Part shown: one piece after another, positions 1-6,047 of the stretch
Layout of the letters: every line of letters begins with the position of its first letter
Position numbering within the stretch: position 1 is the first letter of the stretch
NCBI GenBank assembly: GCA_900767325.1
Contig: CAAFYT010000084.1
Span: 1-12,462 of the forward strand
Source of the DNA: Kiritimatiellia bacterium
GTDB lineage: Bacteria; Verrucomicrobiota; Kiritimatiellia; RFP12; UBA1067
Reading direction: 5' to 3'
DNA: 12,462 nt
Notes under the pieces: model-generated
The model's database searches: none
The model's input: the letters and a program-made list of their open reading frames with translations, nothing else
Told to the model about the DNA's origin: nothing
Made by a program: the position numbers and the translations under genes

Positions 1-449
1 CGGTCGTGCTCGTGTCGGTCTACTCCTTTCTGCCATTCGCGATCATGCCGATCTACTCGGCGGCCGAGAAGTTCGACTTCTCCCTCCTTGAGGCGGCGCG
101 CGATCTTGGCGCGAAGAACTTCTACGCTTTCCGCAAGATATTCCTTCCCGGCGTGAAGCAGGGGCTCATCTCGGCCGTGCTGATGGTGTTTATTCCCGCG
201 ATCGGCAGCTATGTGATTCCCCAGATGCTCGGCGGCACGAACTGCGTTCTCATCGGCAACAAGATCTTCATGCGCGCCATCCAGAACCGCAACATCCCCC
301 ACGCCTCGGCCCTCGCCACGCTGATGGCCGTCTCGGTGCTCGTTCCGATCGCCCTCGCGATGTGGTGGAAGCGTTCCCAGGACGCGCGCGACCGCAAGCG
401 CCTCGAGGTTCAGACGGCAAAGCTTCTCGCGGGAGGCGTCGAACCGTGA
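1..449 (+). CDS. potB: Spermidine/putrescine ABC transporter permease PotB (3' part)
   Basis: This is the C-terminal half of an inner-membrane permease subunit of a polyamine ABC importer. The 5' end lies outside the window, and the frame is open from the first complete codon at position 3. The diagnostic EAA loop, which contacts the ATPase, reads EAARDLGAKNFYAFRKIFLP-like at about 90-150, although the stretch is interrupted by ordinary residues rather than being a perfect copy of any one homologue. It is followed by a hydrophobic helix, the segment PQMLGGTNCVLIGNKI, which resembles the E. coli PotB region with LMGG..LLIGN, and a last membrane helix before a basic tail (WWKRSQDARDRKR). The stop TGA overlaps the GTG start of potC (GTGA), which argues for co-translation. 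The order permease, permease, binding protein matches potABCD operons, so potA is expected upstream. The family call is firm; substrate choice within polyamines is inferred. Confidence 0.93.
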   Translation, partial: VVLVSVYSFLPFAIMPIYSAAEKFDFSLLEAARDLGAKNFYAFRKIFLPGVKQGLISAVLMVFIPAIGSYVIPQMLGGTNCVLIGNKIFMRAIQNRNIPHASALATLMAVSVLVPIALAMWWKRSQDARDRKRLEVQTAKLLAGGVEP

Positions 450-1279
450 AGCGCTCGTTCTTCTCCGTCGCCGTCCTGGGGTTCGTGCTTGCTTTCCTCT
501 ACGTCCCCATTGTGCTCGTGGTTGTCTACGGCTTCATCCCCAACGGCATCTCGATGTCGTTCTTTACCGCGAAGGGCGAGTTCATCGGTTTCACCACGAA
601 GTGGTACGCCCAGATTTTCTCGGGCGACTACGCAGTGAAGGCGCTGATGCAGAGCTTTTGGCTCTCGCTTGTAATCGCCGGTCTCGCGACGCTCGTCTCT
701 TGCGTGATTGGAACGACCTCCGCCCTTGCCCTCCATCGCTGGAGGGGACGTCTACAGTCCATCCACCACACCCTCGTCTACACTCCCCTTATTATGCCCG
801 ACATCCTCATCGGCATCTCTCTCTTGATGCTTTTCGTGGCGGTGAGGGTTGAGTGCGGTTTCTGGACGATCCTCGTTGCGCACGTGACGTTTTGCGTTTC
901 CTACGTGGTAATGACGGTTCTCGCCCGACTTCAGGATTTTGATGATCGCATCCTTGAGGCGTCCTACGATCTCGGTGCGGGGCCGTGGTACACGTTCTTC
1001 AAGGTCGAGTTGCCCATCCTCCTCCCCGGCATTGTCGCGGGCGGGCTTCTCGCCTTTACCCTCTCGATCGACGATGTCGTGATCACCTCCTTCGTCAATG
1101 GCGCGGGAACGAACACCTTTCCGACCTACGTGAGCTCGATGACGAAGCACTCGCGCAATCTGCCGAGTGTATTCGCCCTCTCGACGCTGATGCTGCTTTT
1201 CACCTGTGCGCTGGTTGGAGTCTCCAAACTGCTCACGGTGAGAAGTCAACCCAAACCACAAAGGAAAAATCATGAATAA
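446..1279 (+). CDS. potC: Spermidine/putrescine ABC transporter permease PotC
   Basis: This is the second inner-membrane permease of the polyamine importer, 277 residues, close to the usual PotC length of about 265. I chose the GTG at 446 because GGGAGG at 431-436 sits nine bases upstream and the start overlaps the potB stop by four bases. The frame stays open upstream to an ATG at 362, but that start would run deep into potB. An N-terminal membrane helix is followed by an external loop containing TTKWYAQIFSG. The EAA loop reads EASYDLGAGPWYTFFKVELP and is followed by the strongly PotC-like FTLSIDDVVITSFV and a final hydrophobic helix. It should form the translocation pore with PotB, powered by a PotA-type ATPase that is not in the window. 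The end overlaps potD by eight bases. Confidence 0.95.
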   Translation: MKRSFFSVAVLGFVLAFLYVPIVLVVVYGFIPNGISMSFFTAKGEFIGFTTKWYAQIFSGDYAVKALMQSFWLSLVIAGLATLVSCVIGTTSALALHRWRGRLQSIHHTLVYTPLIMPDILIGISLLMLFVAVRVECGFWTILVAHVTFCVSYVVMTVLARLQDFDDRILEASYDLGAGPWYTFFKVELPILLPGIVAGGLLAFTLSIDDVVITSFVNGAGTNTFPTYVSSMTKHSRNLPSVFALSTLMLLFTCALVGVSKLLTVRSQPKPQRKNHE

Positions 1280-2447
1280 GATCACGACACGATTCACCCT
1301 GGTCGCCTTTGCCGCGACCGCGTTCCTCGCCGGCTGCTCGCAGCGGGCCGAAACCGAAGCCGAGGAAGGCGTCGACCTCGCCGCTCAGGCCTTGGCCGCC
1401 GCAGAGGCGTCCGGCTTCCGTCCTCCCGATGGAGGTGACGGCGGCGAGCTCCACATCTACACCTGGAGCGACTACATCGCGACGGACGTGCTCGACTCCT
1501 TCGAGCGGGCGTTGGGCGTCAAGGTCGTCGTCGACACCTTCGATTCCAACGAGGCGATGTACGCGAAGCTTAAAGCCGGCGGCACGGGCTACGACATCAT
1601 CATGCCGAGTTCCTACCAGATCGGCACGATGGCGAAGGAGGGGATGATCATTCCGCTCGATGCGAAGAGGATTCCGAACGTTCTCAAGAACTTCGATCAT
1701 GCGTTCGACGCGCAGATTCTCGACCCGACGTTCAGGTATAACGTGCCGTATGCGGTTACCTATACGGGCTTTGCCTACCTGAAGGATAAGATTCCCGAGG
1801 GTGCGACGGCTGAGAGCTGGGCGATCCTCGGCAATCCCGCGATGAAGGGCCGCATCTCCCTCCTCGACGACATCCGCGAGGTGATTGGAGCGGGTCTCAT
1901 GTATCTCGGCTACTCGATCAACTCCACTGATCCGAAGGAGATCGACGCCGCCGTCGCCCAGGTGCTGAAATGGCGCGGGAATATCCGCAAGTTCGATGCG
2001 GAGAGCTACAAGACCGAGGTTCCGAGCGGCGCGACCTGGCTCGGCCACGGCTACTCGACCGACACGACGCAGGTCATCGTCGGCGATGAGGAGGCCGGAG
2101 CCCCCGCGCGCGACGACATTGGTTTCGCGCTCCCGAAGGAAGGCTACACGATCGCGTTCGACGAGATGGTCATCGCGAAGGACGCGAAACGCAAGGATCT
2201 CGCGTATGCCTTCATCAACTACATTTACGATGGCGAGGTCGCCAAGGCCAACATGGAGTACATTTGCGGGCCGAATCCGGTAAAGCCCGGCATCGACGCG
2301 CTTGACGAGGATTACCGCAAGATCATCATTCTCGACGAGGCGACGCTCAAAAGAGGTCAGCTTCTCAAGGGCTTTGACGATAGGCCCGAGATTATGGAAC
2401 TCTACAACAAGGCCTGGGACAAAATCAAGGCCACCGAGGCGCGCTGA
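1272..2447 (+). CDS. potD: Polyamine-binding lipoprotein PotD-like
   Basis: This is the periplasmic-side substrate-binding protein of the importer, 391 residues. The start ATG 1272 has AGGA at 1262-1265 and overlaps the potC stop. Residues 1-21 are a lipoprotein signal peptide with lipobox LAGC, so Cys22 should be lipidated. An Ala/Glu/Gly-rich linker (about 23-57) leads into the folded domain. Family hallmarks are IYTWSDY (Trp65, Tyr68), the block DSNEAMYAKLKAGG, PSSYQI followed by KEGMI, and DDIREV (Asp200 and Glu203, matching the Asp/Glu pair that grips the amines in E. coli PotD). Several aromatic ligand positions known in E. coli PotD appear changed: WLGHGYSTDT and IAFDEM stand where Trp-containing segments are expected. 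The exact ligand (spermidine, putrescine or another cation) is therefore unsure. The gene ends with TGATG, overlapping panB by one base. Confidence 0.92.
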   Translation: MNKITTRFTLVAFAATAFLAGCSQRAETEAEEGVDLAAQALAAAEASGFRPPDGGDGGELHIYTWSDYIATDVLDSFERALGVKVVVDTFDSNEAMYAKLKAGGTGYDIIMPSSYQIGTMAKEGMIIPLDAKRIPNVLKNFDHAFDAQILDPTFRYNVPYAVTYTGFAYLKDKIPEGATAESWAILGNPAMKGRISLLDDIREVIGAGLMYLGYSINSTDPKEIDAAVAQVLKWRGNIRKFDAESYKTEVPSGATWLGHGYSTDTTQVIVGDEEAGAPARDDIGFALPKEGYTIAFDEMVIAKDAKRKDLAYAFINYIYDGEVAKANMEYICGPNPVKPGIDALDEDYRKIIILDEATLKRGQLLKGFDDRPEIMELYNKAWDKIKATEAR

Positions 2448-3220
2448 TGAAGAAGTGGACCGTTGCCACGGTTCGCGCGGCGAAGGGCACCGAGAAGCTC
2501 GGTTGCTGTACGGCGTATGACTCCTGCTTCGCCCGTCTGGCGGACGAAGCGGGGGTTCCGATCATCCTGGTCGGTGACTCGATGGGGATGAATGCGCTCG
2601 GCTATTCCACTACGCTTCCCGTTGGCATGGGCGATTCGCTCGCTGCGGTTGGGGCTGTGGCGCGCACCGTCAGGAGCGCCCTCGTCGTGGGCGACATGCC
2701 GTTCGGCTCCTACCAGTGCGGCGACGATCAGGCGATGGAAAACGCCATCGCCCTCATCAAGGCCGGGGCCGATGCGGTGAAACTCGAGGGCGGGGGTGTG
2801 GTCTGCGGACTTATCCGTCGCATGACGCTCGCCGGCATTCCCGTTCTCGCGCATGTCGGCATGACGCCCCAAAGCGTCAATTCCTATGGTGGCTTCAAGC
2901 GTCAGGGCAAGACGCGCGAGGAAGCCGAGCGCATCCTCGCTGATGCCCGCGCCGTCGAGGAGGCCGGTGCCTTCGCCGTGACCTTGGAGTGCATTCCCTC
3001 CGAGCTCGCTGCCGAGATCACGGCCGCGCTCAAGATCCCCACCATCGGCATCGGCGCAGGCCCCGTTTGCGATGCCCAATGGCTCGTTCTTCACGATCTG
3101 CTTGGGCTCAACGAGACCGTCCCTTCTTTTGTGCGCAAATTTGCCGATTTGGCGGGTGAAGCGCGAAAAGCGCTGTCTGCGTATGTCGAAAGCGTGAGAA
3201 CGGGCGCGTTTCCGAACTAA
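2447..3220 (+). CDS. panB: 3-methyl-2-oxobutanoate hydroxymethyltransferase (ketopantoate hydroxymethyltransferase)
   Basis: This is the cytoplasmic first enzyme of pantothenate/CoA synthesis, moving a hydroxymethyl group from 5,10-methylene-THF onto 2-oxoisovalerate. It has 257 residues, near the family norm of about 264. Active-site landmarks are all present: TAYD (22-25), VGDS with metal ligand Asp44, GDMPFGSY with Asp83, KLEGG with Lys112 and metal ligand Glu114, AHVGMTPQSVNSYGGFKRQG (His136), the catalytic-type Glu181 in LECIP, and GIGAG. After GIGAG the usual DGQ reads DAQ. The start ATG overlaps the potD stop by one base, and GAGG at 2436-2439 provides a Shine-Dalgarno site. Its position as last gene of a polyamine-uptake operon is odd, because panB is usually found with panC or panD. 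No panC or panD is in the window. Function is confident; the reason for linkage is unknown. Confidence 0.96.
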   Translation: MKKWTVATVRAAKGTEKLGCCTAYDSCFARLADEAGVPIILVGDSMGMNALGYSTTLPVGMGDSLAAVGAVARTVRSALVVGDMPFGSYQCGDDQAMENAIALIKAGADAVKLEGGGVVCGLIRRMTLAGIPVLAHVGMTPQSVNSYGGFKRQGKTREEAERILADARAVEEAGAFAVTLECIPSELAAEITAALKIPTIGIGAGPVCDAQWLVLHDLLGLNETVPSFVRKFADLAGEARKALSAYVESVRTGAFPN

Positions 3221-3230
3221 AAAAAAAAAA
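3219..3230 (+). repeat. Homopolymer of 12 A
   Basis: Twelve consecutive A begin in the panB stop codon TAA and run into the intergenic region. This is striking in GC-rich DNA. It cannot alter PanB, because the stop precedes any slippage. It lies just upstream of TTGTCA (3233-3238), where an A-tract UP element would sit. It also reads as a T run on the - strand, but I see no stable hairpin next to it in that direction. Confidence 0.9.
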
Positions 3231-3232
3231 GT

Positions 3233-3262
3233 TTGTCAGAAGCCGTCGGTTCGTTTTCCTAA
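3233..3262 (+). promoter_or_regulatory. Possible promoter for the WxxGxY protein gene, with A-tract UP element
   Basis: TTGTCA (3233-3238) matches five of six bases of the sigma70 -35 box and is preceded by the A12 tract in UP-element position. The -10 is poor: the best placed hexamers are TTTCCT (spacer 16) and TCCTAA (spacer 18). The gene follows about 50 bases downstream of the -10. The -35 with its A-tract is visible; promoter activity is inferred, and the weak -10 keeps confidence low. Confidence 0.35.
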
Positions 3263-3308
3263 CCCCTTGTGGACGCAATGGTGCGTTCGCAGAAAGAAAG
3301 GAAAGAAA

Positions 3309-3713
3309 ATGAACAGGAGGATCATTGTTGCCGGCATTGCGGCATTCACTTTGGCCCTTGGCGCGGAGGCCAGGCCTCGTTGCGGGGGATGTAGACCGGC
3401 ACCTCGTTGCAGACCGGTCGTTCATCACGTCGTCCACCATGGCGGCAGTTGGGGGCGCGGTGGACGCAATTTCTGGCCGGGTTTTGTCGGGGGCGTGATT
3501 GGGAGCGTTGTGCATGACATTGTCGCGCAGCCTGTCCGCACTGAGACCGTGGTTGTGCAACAACCGGTTGTCGTTCAGCAGCCGGTTGTCGTCCAGCAGG
3601 GCGTGGTGCAGAACGTTTGGGTCGAAGGGCGGTATATCGACCAGATTCAGCCCGATGGCAAGGTTGTTCGCGTTTGGCAACCGGGCCACTACGAGCAGCG
3701 CGTCATCCAATGA
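3309..3713 (+). CDS. Small exported Cys/His-rich protein with WxxGxY repeats
   Basis: This is a 134-residue protein of unknown function. ATG 3309 is preferred over an in-frame TTG at 3267 because AAAGGAAAG (AGGA 3299-3302) sits six bases before it and a clean signal peptide follows: basic MNRR, a hydrophobic core, and an AEA cleavage site after Ala21. The mature part has a Cys/His-rich segment (Cys25, Cys28, Cys34, His39, His40, His43, His44) that could bind metal. It then has a glycine-spaced hydrophobic stretch (FVGGVIGSVV, 59-68), three near-identical hexapeptides VVVQQ(P/G) at 81-98, and a C-terminal pair of WxxGxY motifs (WVEGRY 104-109, WQPGHY 123-128). These resemble the YXWGXW/WxxGxW repeat proteins of Gram-negative bacteria. 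It is probably periplasmic or envelope-associated. It stands alone, between panB and two hairpins, so context gives no role. Confidence 0.75.
   Translation: MNRRIIVAGIAAFTLALGAEARPRCGGCRPAPRCRPVVHHVVHHGGSWGRGGRNFWPGFVGGVIGSVVHDIVAQPVRTETVVVQQPVVVQQPVVVQQGVVQNVWVEGRYIDQIQPDGKVVRVWQPGHYEQRVIQ
3549..3602 (+). repeat. Three tandem 18-bp coding repeats (VVVQQP)
   Basis: Three consecutive 18-base units at 3549, 3567 and 3585 encode VVVQQP, VVVQQP and VVVQQG. Units two and three are nearly identical in DNA (GTTGTCGTyCAGCAG), while the first differs mostly at third positions. This is an in-frame low-complexity linker in the small exported protein, probably made by unit duplication. Confidence 0.8.
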
Positions 3714-3739
3714 TTCCCGATAGTTCCTCATATCGGGAA
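3714..3739 (+). terminator. Perfect 9-bp hairpin directly after the WxxGxY gene stop
   Basis: TTCCCGATA (3714-3722) and TATCGGGAA (3731-3739) are exact reverse complements around an eight-base loop, starting at the base after the TGA. No T-run follows, so by itself it is not a classic intrinsic terminator. It could protect the mRNA 3' end or act with the next hairpin. Confidence 0.5.
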
Positions 3740-3742
3740 AGC

Positions 3743-3785
3743 CGAGCGTGTGGTGAGAAGCTGCACGCTCGAACTTTCGTTTCTT
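3743..3785 (+). terminator. Second hairpin with T-rich tail, likely terminator
   Basis: CGAGCGTG (3743-3750) pairs with CACGCTCG (3764-3771) over a 13-base loop. The tail after the stem (about 3774-3785, TTTCGTTTCTTC) is T-rich. Together with the hairpin three bases upstream this makes a plausible transcription end for the WxxGxY gene. The loop is long and the T-tract is interrupted, so strength is uncertain. Confidence 0.5.
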
Positions 3786-3789
3786 CTGC

Positions 3790-4036
3790 CGCTTTTATCT
3801 TGCCTGTCTGAGGGGTCGATCACAAATCGTTAACGGGTCAAGCATTTTGTCGCTGAATGACGCCTCTTCGCCGTGGACGACTCTGCGAAAGCCGGAGGAC
3901 GCGGTGCGCAAGCGCTATGCTGAGATCGAGGAGGGCCTCTCGCAAGGCGCGCGATCTTCGCCGACCTGAATTCGCCGGGCGCAACGCCTCTTTTCGTTCT
4001 AGTGGCGTTTTGGCCATTCCATGCCGGCGGCAAATG
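3790..4036 (+). other. Intergenic stretch with coding-like remnant, no intact gene
   Basis: About 250 bases lie between the hairpins and the next promoter. No full gene is seen. From the TTG at 3847 to the TGA at 3967-3969 one frame reads plausibly as protein (RKPEDAVRKRYAEIEEGLSQG near its end), with third-position GC like the neighbours. Past about 3945 a different frame looks more coding-like (FADLNSPGATPLFV), and it carries on without a stop into the frame of the 4080 gene. This pattern suggests either a frameshifted gene fragment or chance in GC-rich DNA. There is no Shine-Dalgarno site before the TTG. A weak GGCG-CAA-CGCC hairpin (3978-3988) with the following TCTTTTCGTT could end transcription before the 4040 promoter. 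Confidence 0.3.
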
Positions 4037-4050
4037 TGGTATAATACGCA
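4017..4050 (+). promoter_or_regulatory. Extended -10 promoter of the NifU-like/GGGtGRT operon
   Basis: TATAAT at 4040-4045 is a perfect -10 and is preceded by TG at 4037-4038, giving TGGTATAAT, an extended -10. The -35 position with a 17-base spacer is TTCCAT (4017-4022), which is poor, as is common for extended -10 promoters. The block TATAATACGCA (4040-4050) recurs exactly before tRNA-Arg and almost exactly before tRNA-Val. The start codon lies 34 bases after the -10, leaving a short leader with a good Shine-Dalgarno site. Confidence 0.8.
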
Positions 4051-4079
4051 GAAGTTTCACTCCAAGAAGGAACACATCT

Positions 4080-4772
4080 ATGGTATACTCGACTGAGGTT
4101 CAGCACCAATGCCCCCTGATGAAGGGGTGTAACCACGGCCCCGCGCCAATCCCCGAGGAGGGCAAGTGGGTCCAGGCACGCGAGATCAAGGACATCTCCG
4201 GCTATACGCATGGCGTGGGCTGGTGCGCGCCGCAGCAGGGCGCCTGCAAGCTTTCGCTCAATGTGAAGAACGGCGTGATCGAGGAGGCGCTCGTCGAAAC
4301 GATCGGTTGCTCGGGTATGACCCACTCCGCCGCGATGGCTTCCGAGATTCTCGTCGGCAAGACGATTCTCGAGGCGCTCAACACCGATCTCGTCTGCGAC
4401 GCGATCAACACGGCGATGCGCGAGCTCTTCCTGCAGATCGTCTATGGACGTACGCAGAGCGCGTTTTCGGATGGCGGGCTTGTCATCGGCGCGGGGCTTG
4501 AGGATCTCGGCAAGGGTCTTCGCTCGATGGTCGGCACGATGTACGCGACGAAGGCGAAGGGCCCCAGATATCTGGAGATGACCGAGGGCTACTGCACACG
4601 CATGGCGCTCAACAAGCAGGGCGAGGTCATCGGCTACGAGTTCGTTTCGCTCGGGAAAATGACCGATTTCATCAAGAAGGGGATTTCTCCGAACGAAGCG
4701 TGGGAGAAGGCGAAGGGCCACTACGGCCAGTTCGAGGGCGCCGCGAAGTACATCGACCCCCGCAAGGATTAA
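4080..4772 (+). CDS. NifU/IscU-like iron-sulfur cluster scaffold protein
   Basis: This 230-residue protein is predicted to be cytoplasmic. ATG 4080 has AAGGA at 4067-4071, eight bases upstream, and follows the promoter at 4040. The frame is open upstream but would start before the promoter. Residues about 45-100 match the NifU/IscU N-terminal fold: GVGWCAPQQGACKLSLNVKNG, then VETIGCSGMTHSAAMASEILVGKTILEAL, parallel to the IscU segment around its central Cys (GC followed by small residues and a GKT-like helix). Cysteines are Cys11, Cys17, Cys49, Cys56, Cys77, Cys106 and Cys172. The first pair (CPLMKGC) is extra to classic IscU, and the third IscU ligand motif (HCS) is not obvious. The protein is longer than IscU (about 128). 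It is the regular upstream partner of GGGtGRT-family genes. A scaffold or carrier role for Fe-S clusters is inferred from the fold; the client is unknown. Confidence 0.8.
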   Translation: MVYSTEVQHQCPLMKGCNHGPAPIPEEGKWVQAREIKDISGYTHGVGWCAPQQGACKLSLNVKNGVIEEALVETIGCSGMTHSAAMASEILVGKTILEALNTDLVCDAINTAMRELFLQIVYGRTQSAFSDGGLVIGAGLEDLGKGLRSMVGTMYATKAKGPRYLEMTEGYCTRMALNKQGEVIGYEFVSLGKMTDFIKKGISPNEAWEKAKGHYGQFEGAAKYIDPRKD

Positions 4773-4788
4773 GGAAAGGATCTTGAAA

Positions 4789-5835
4789 ATGGCTAAGAAA
4801 ATGGCTACGAGGAAAACGGTGAAGAAGTCGGGCGAGAAGCTCTTCGAGGGCTATGAGCGCCGCGAGGCGAAGATCCTCGCCGCGTTGAAGCCCTACGGCA
4901 TCAAGTCCATCGAGGAGTGCGCCGCGATCTGCAAGAAGGCGGGCTTCGATCCTTACAAGATCGTCGAGGAGACGCAGCCGATCTGCTTCGAGAACGCGAA
5001 ATGGGCCTACACGGTCGGCGCGGCGATGGCGATCAAGAAGGGCTGCAAGAAGGCGAAGGACGCGGCTGCTGAAATCGGCGTCGGGCTTCAGGCGTTCTGC
5101 ATTCCCGGCTCGGTCGCGGAGAACCGCCAGGTCGGCCGCGGTCACGGCAATCTCGGCGCGATGCTGCTCGACGACGCGACGGAGTGCTTCGCGTTCCTCG
5201 CGGGTCACGAGAGCTTCGCGGCCGCCGAGGGCGCCATCAAGATCGCGCTCAATGCCAACAAGGTCCGCAAGACCAAGCTGCGCGTGATCCTCAATGGGCT
5301 CGGCAAGGACGCTGCCTATATCATCAGCCGCATCAACGGCTTCACCTACGTGAAGACTGCGTTCGACAACAAGACCGAGAAGCTGCGTGTCATTGCAAAG
5401 AAGCCGTTCTCGAAGGGGCCTCGCGCGGCGGTGAACTGCTATGGCGCGGATAACGTGCCCGAGGGCGTGGCGATTATGAAGTTCGAGAACGTCGGCGTGT
5501 CGATCACCGGCAACTCCACGAATCCCACGCGCTTTCAGCACCCCGTTGCCGGAACCTACAAGAAGTGGTGCTGGGAGAATGGCCGCACGTACTTCTCCGT
5601 CGCCTCGGGCGGCGGAACCGGGCGTACGCTGCACCCCGACAACATGGCCGCGGGTCCGTCGAGCTACGGCATGACGGATACGATGGGTCGTATGCATTCC
5701 GACGCGCAGTTCGCGGGAAGCTCCTCCGTTCCGGCGCATGTCGAGATGATGGGGCTCATTGGCATGGGTAACAACCCGATGGTCGGAGCGACCGTCGCCG
5801 TGGCCGTCGCCGTGGAGGAGAGCTTCTCCAGGTAA
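4789..5835 (+). CDS. GGGtGRT family protein
   Basis: This 348-residue soluble protein belongs to the family named after its motif, seen here as GGGTGRT at residues 274-280, followed by LHPDNMAAGPSSYGMTDTMGRMH and a Gly/Val/Ala-rich C-terminus. To my knowledge no reaction is established for the family. ATG 4789 is chosen over TTG 4783 because AGGA at 4777-4780 is eight bases from the ATG and only two from the TTG. An ATG at 4801 is also possible. The N-terminus is Lys-rich. Cysteines at 44, 48, 66, 86, 104, 133, 217 and 261 could hold a cluster or disulfides. Other glycine-rich spots are GRGHGNLGAM (117-125) and GLIGMGNNPMVGA near the end. It starts 16 bases after the Fe-S scaffold gene, so the two are one operon and the protein is a likely recipient or user of the cluster built there. 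That link is inference. Confidence 0.85.
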   Translation: MAKKMATRKTVKKSGEKLFEGYERREAKILAALKPYGIKSIEECAAICKKAGFDPYKIVEETQPICFENAKWAYTVGAAMAIKKGCKKAKDAAAEIGVGLQAFCIPGSVAENRQVGRGHGNLGAMLLDDATECFAFLAGHESFAAAEGAIKIALNANKVRKTKLRVILNGLGKDAAYIISRINGFTYVKTAFDNKTEKLRVIAKKPFSKGPRAAVNCYGADNVPEGVAIMKFENVGVSITGNSTNPTRFQHPVAGTYKKWCWENGRTYFSVASGGGTGRTLHPDNMAAGPSSYGMTDTMGRMHSDAQFAGSSSVPAHVEMMGLIGMGNNPMVGATVAVAVAVEESFSR

Positions 5836-5845
5836 CTCGCCTCGC

Positions 5846-5875
5846 TTGACGCGCGTGGGTAGTTTTTGCTATACT
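5846..5875 (+). promoter_or_regulatory. tRNA-Val promoter
   Basis: TTGACG (5846-5851, five of six to the -35 consensus) and TATACT (5870-5875, five of six to the -10) are separated by 18 bases, and TG at 5867-5868 makes an extended -10. The mature tRNA starts 12 bases after the -10. The sequence from the -10 onward, TATACTACGCGCCGTT, nearly repeats the block before tRNA-Arg. Confidence 0.85.
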
Positions 5876-5887
5876 ACGCGCCGTTAA

Positions 5888-5964
5888 GGGCTATTAGCTC
5901 AGTTGGTTAGAGCGCTTCCTTGACATGGAAGAGGTCAGTGGTTCGAATCCACTATAGCCCACCA
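5888..5964 (+). tRNA. tRNA-Val (anticodon GAC)
   Basis: This is a complete 77-base cloverleaf with encoded CCA. The acceptor arms GGGCTAT and ATAGCCC pair fully. The D arm is AGCTC/GAGC. The anticodon stem CTTCC/GGAAG encloses loop TTGACAT, so the anticodon is GAC, reading valine GUC (and GUU by wobble). The T arm AGTGG-TTCGAAT-CCACT is perfect, the discriminator is A, and CCA ends at 5964. It is followed 20 bases later by a terminator-like hairpin and then the addB-like gene. Confidence 0.97.
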
Positions 5965-5983
5965 ATCGGTTTGAGTTTGGAAT

Positions 5984-6031
5984 ATGCGGCTTGCCCGGCG
6001 AAAAGGAGGGCTTGCCGCATTCTTCGTTTTT
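5984..6031 (+). terminator. Terminator-like hairpin between tRNA-Val and the addB-like gene
   Basis: ATGCGGC (5984-5990) pairs with GCCGCAT (6014-6020). After a TT/TT mismatch, GCCC (5993-5996) pairs with GGGC (6008-6011), closing an 11-base loop. Five T follow at 6027-6031 after TCTTCG. It probably ends most tRNA-Val transcripts. The loop and inner stem hold AGGAGG (6004-6009), a near-perfect Shine-Dalgarno sequence with no usable start at proper distance: the in-frame TTG at 6012 is only two bases away. Confidence 0.6.
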
Positions 6032-6047
6032 CGATGGAGCGGACGTG

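Noticed and set aside
3108..3731. Open frame on the - strand spanning the end of panB, the A12 tract and the exported protein gene
   Set aside because: Its FFFF stretch is just the A12 tract read backwards and the rest mirrors the + strand genes. No start signal was seen.
4002..4079. Upstream extension of the NifU-like gene to an in-frame start at 4002
   Set aside because: The extension would run across the TATAAT promoter at 4040-4045. ATG 4080 has a proper Shine-Dalgarno site and begins a sensible N-terminus.
4084..4089. Second TATACT with a TG extension inside the start of the NifU-like gene
   Set aside because: It lies within codons 2-4 after the true promoter, has no -35 partner and lacks the ACGC block shared by the other promoters.
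4672..5739. Open frame of 355 codons on the - strand over the GGGtGRT gene
   Set aside because: Composition is typical of antisense shadow (His/Arg/Leu/Asp-rich) and it has no family signature. The + strand gene has a named motif and a good ribosome site.
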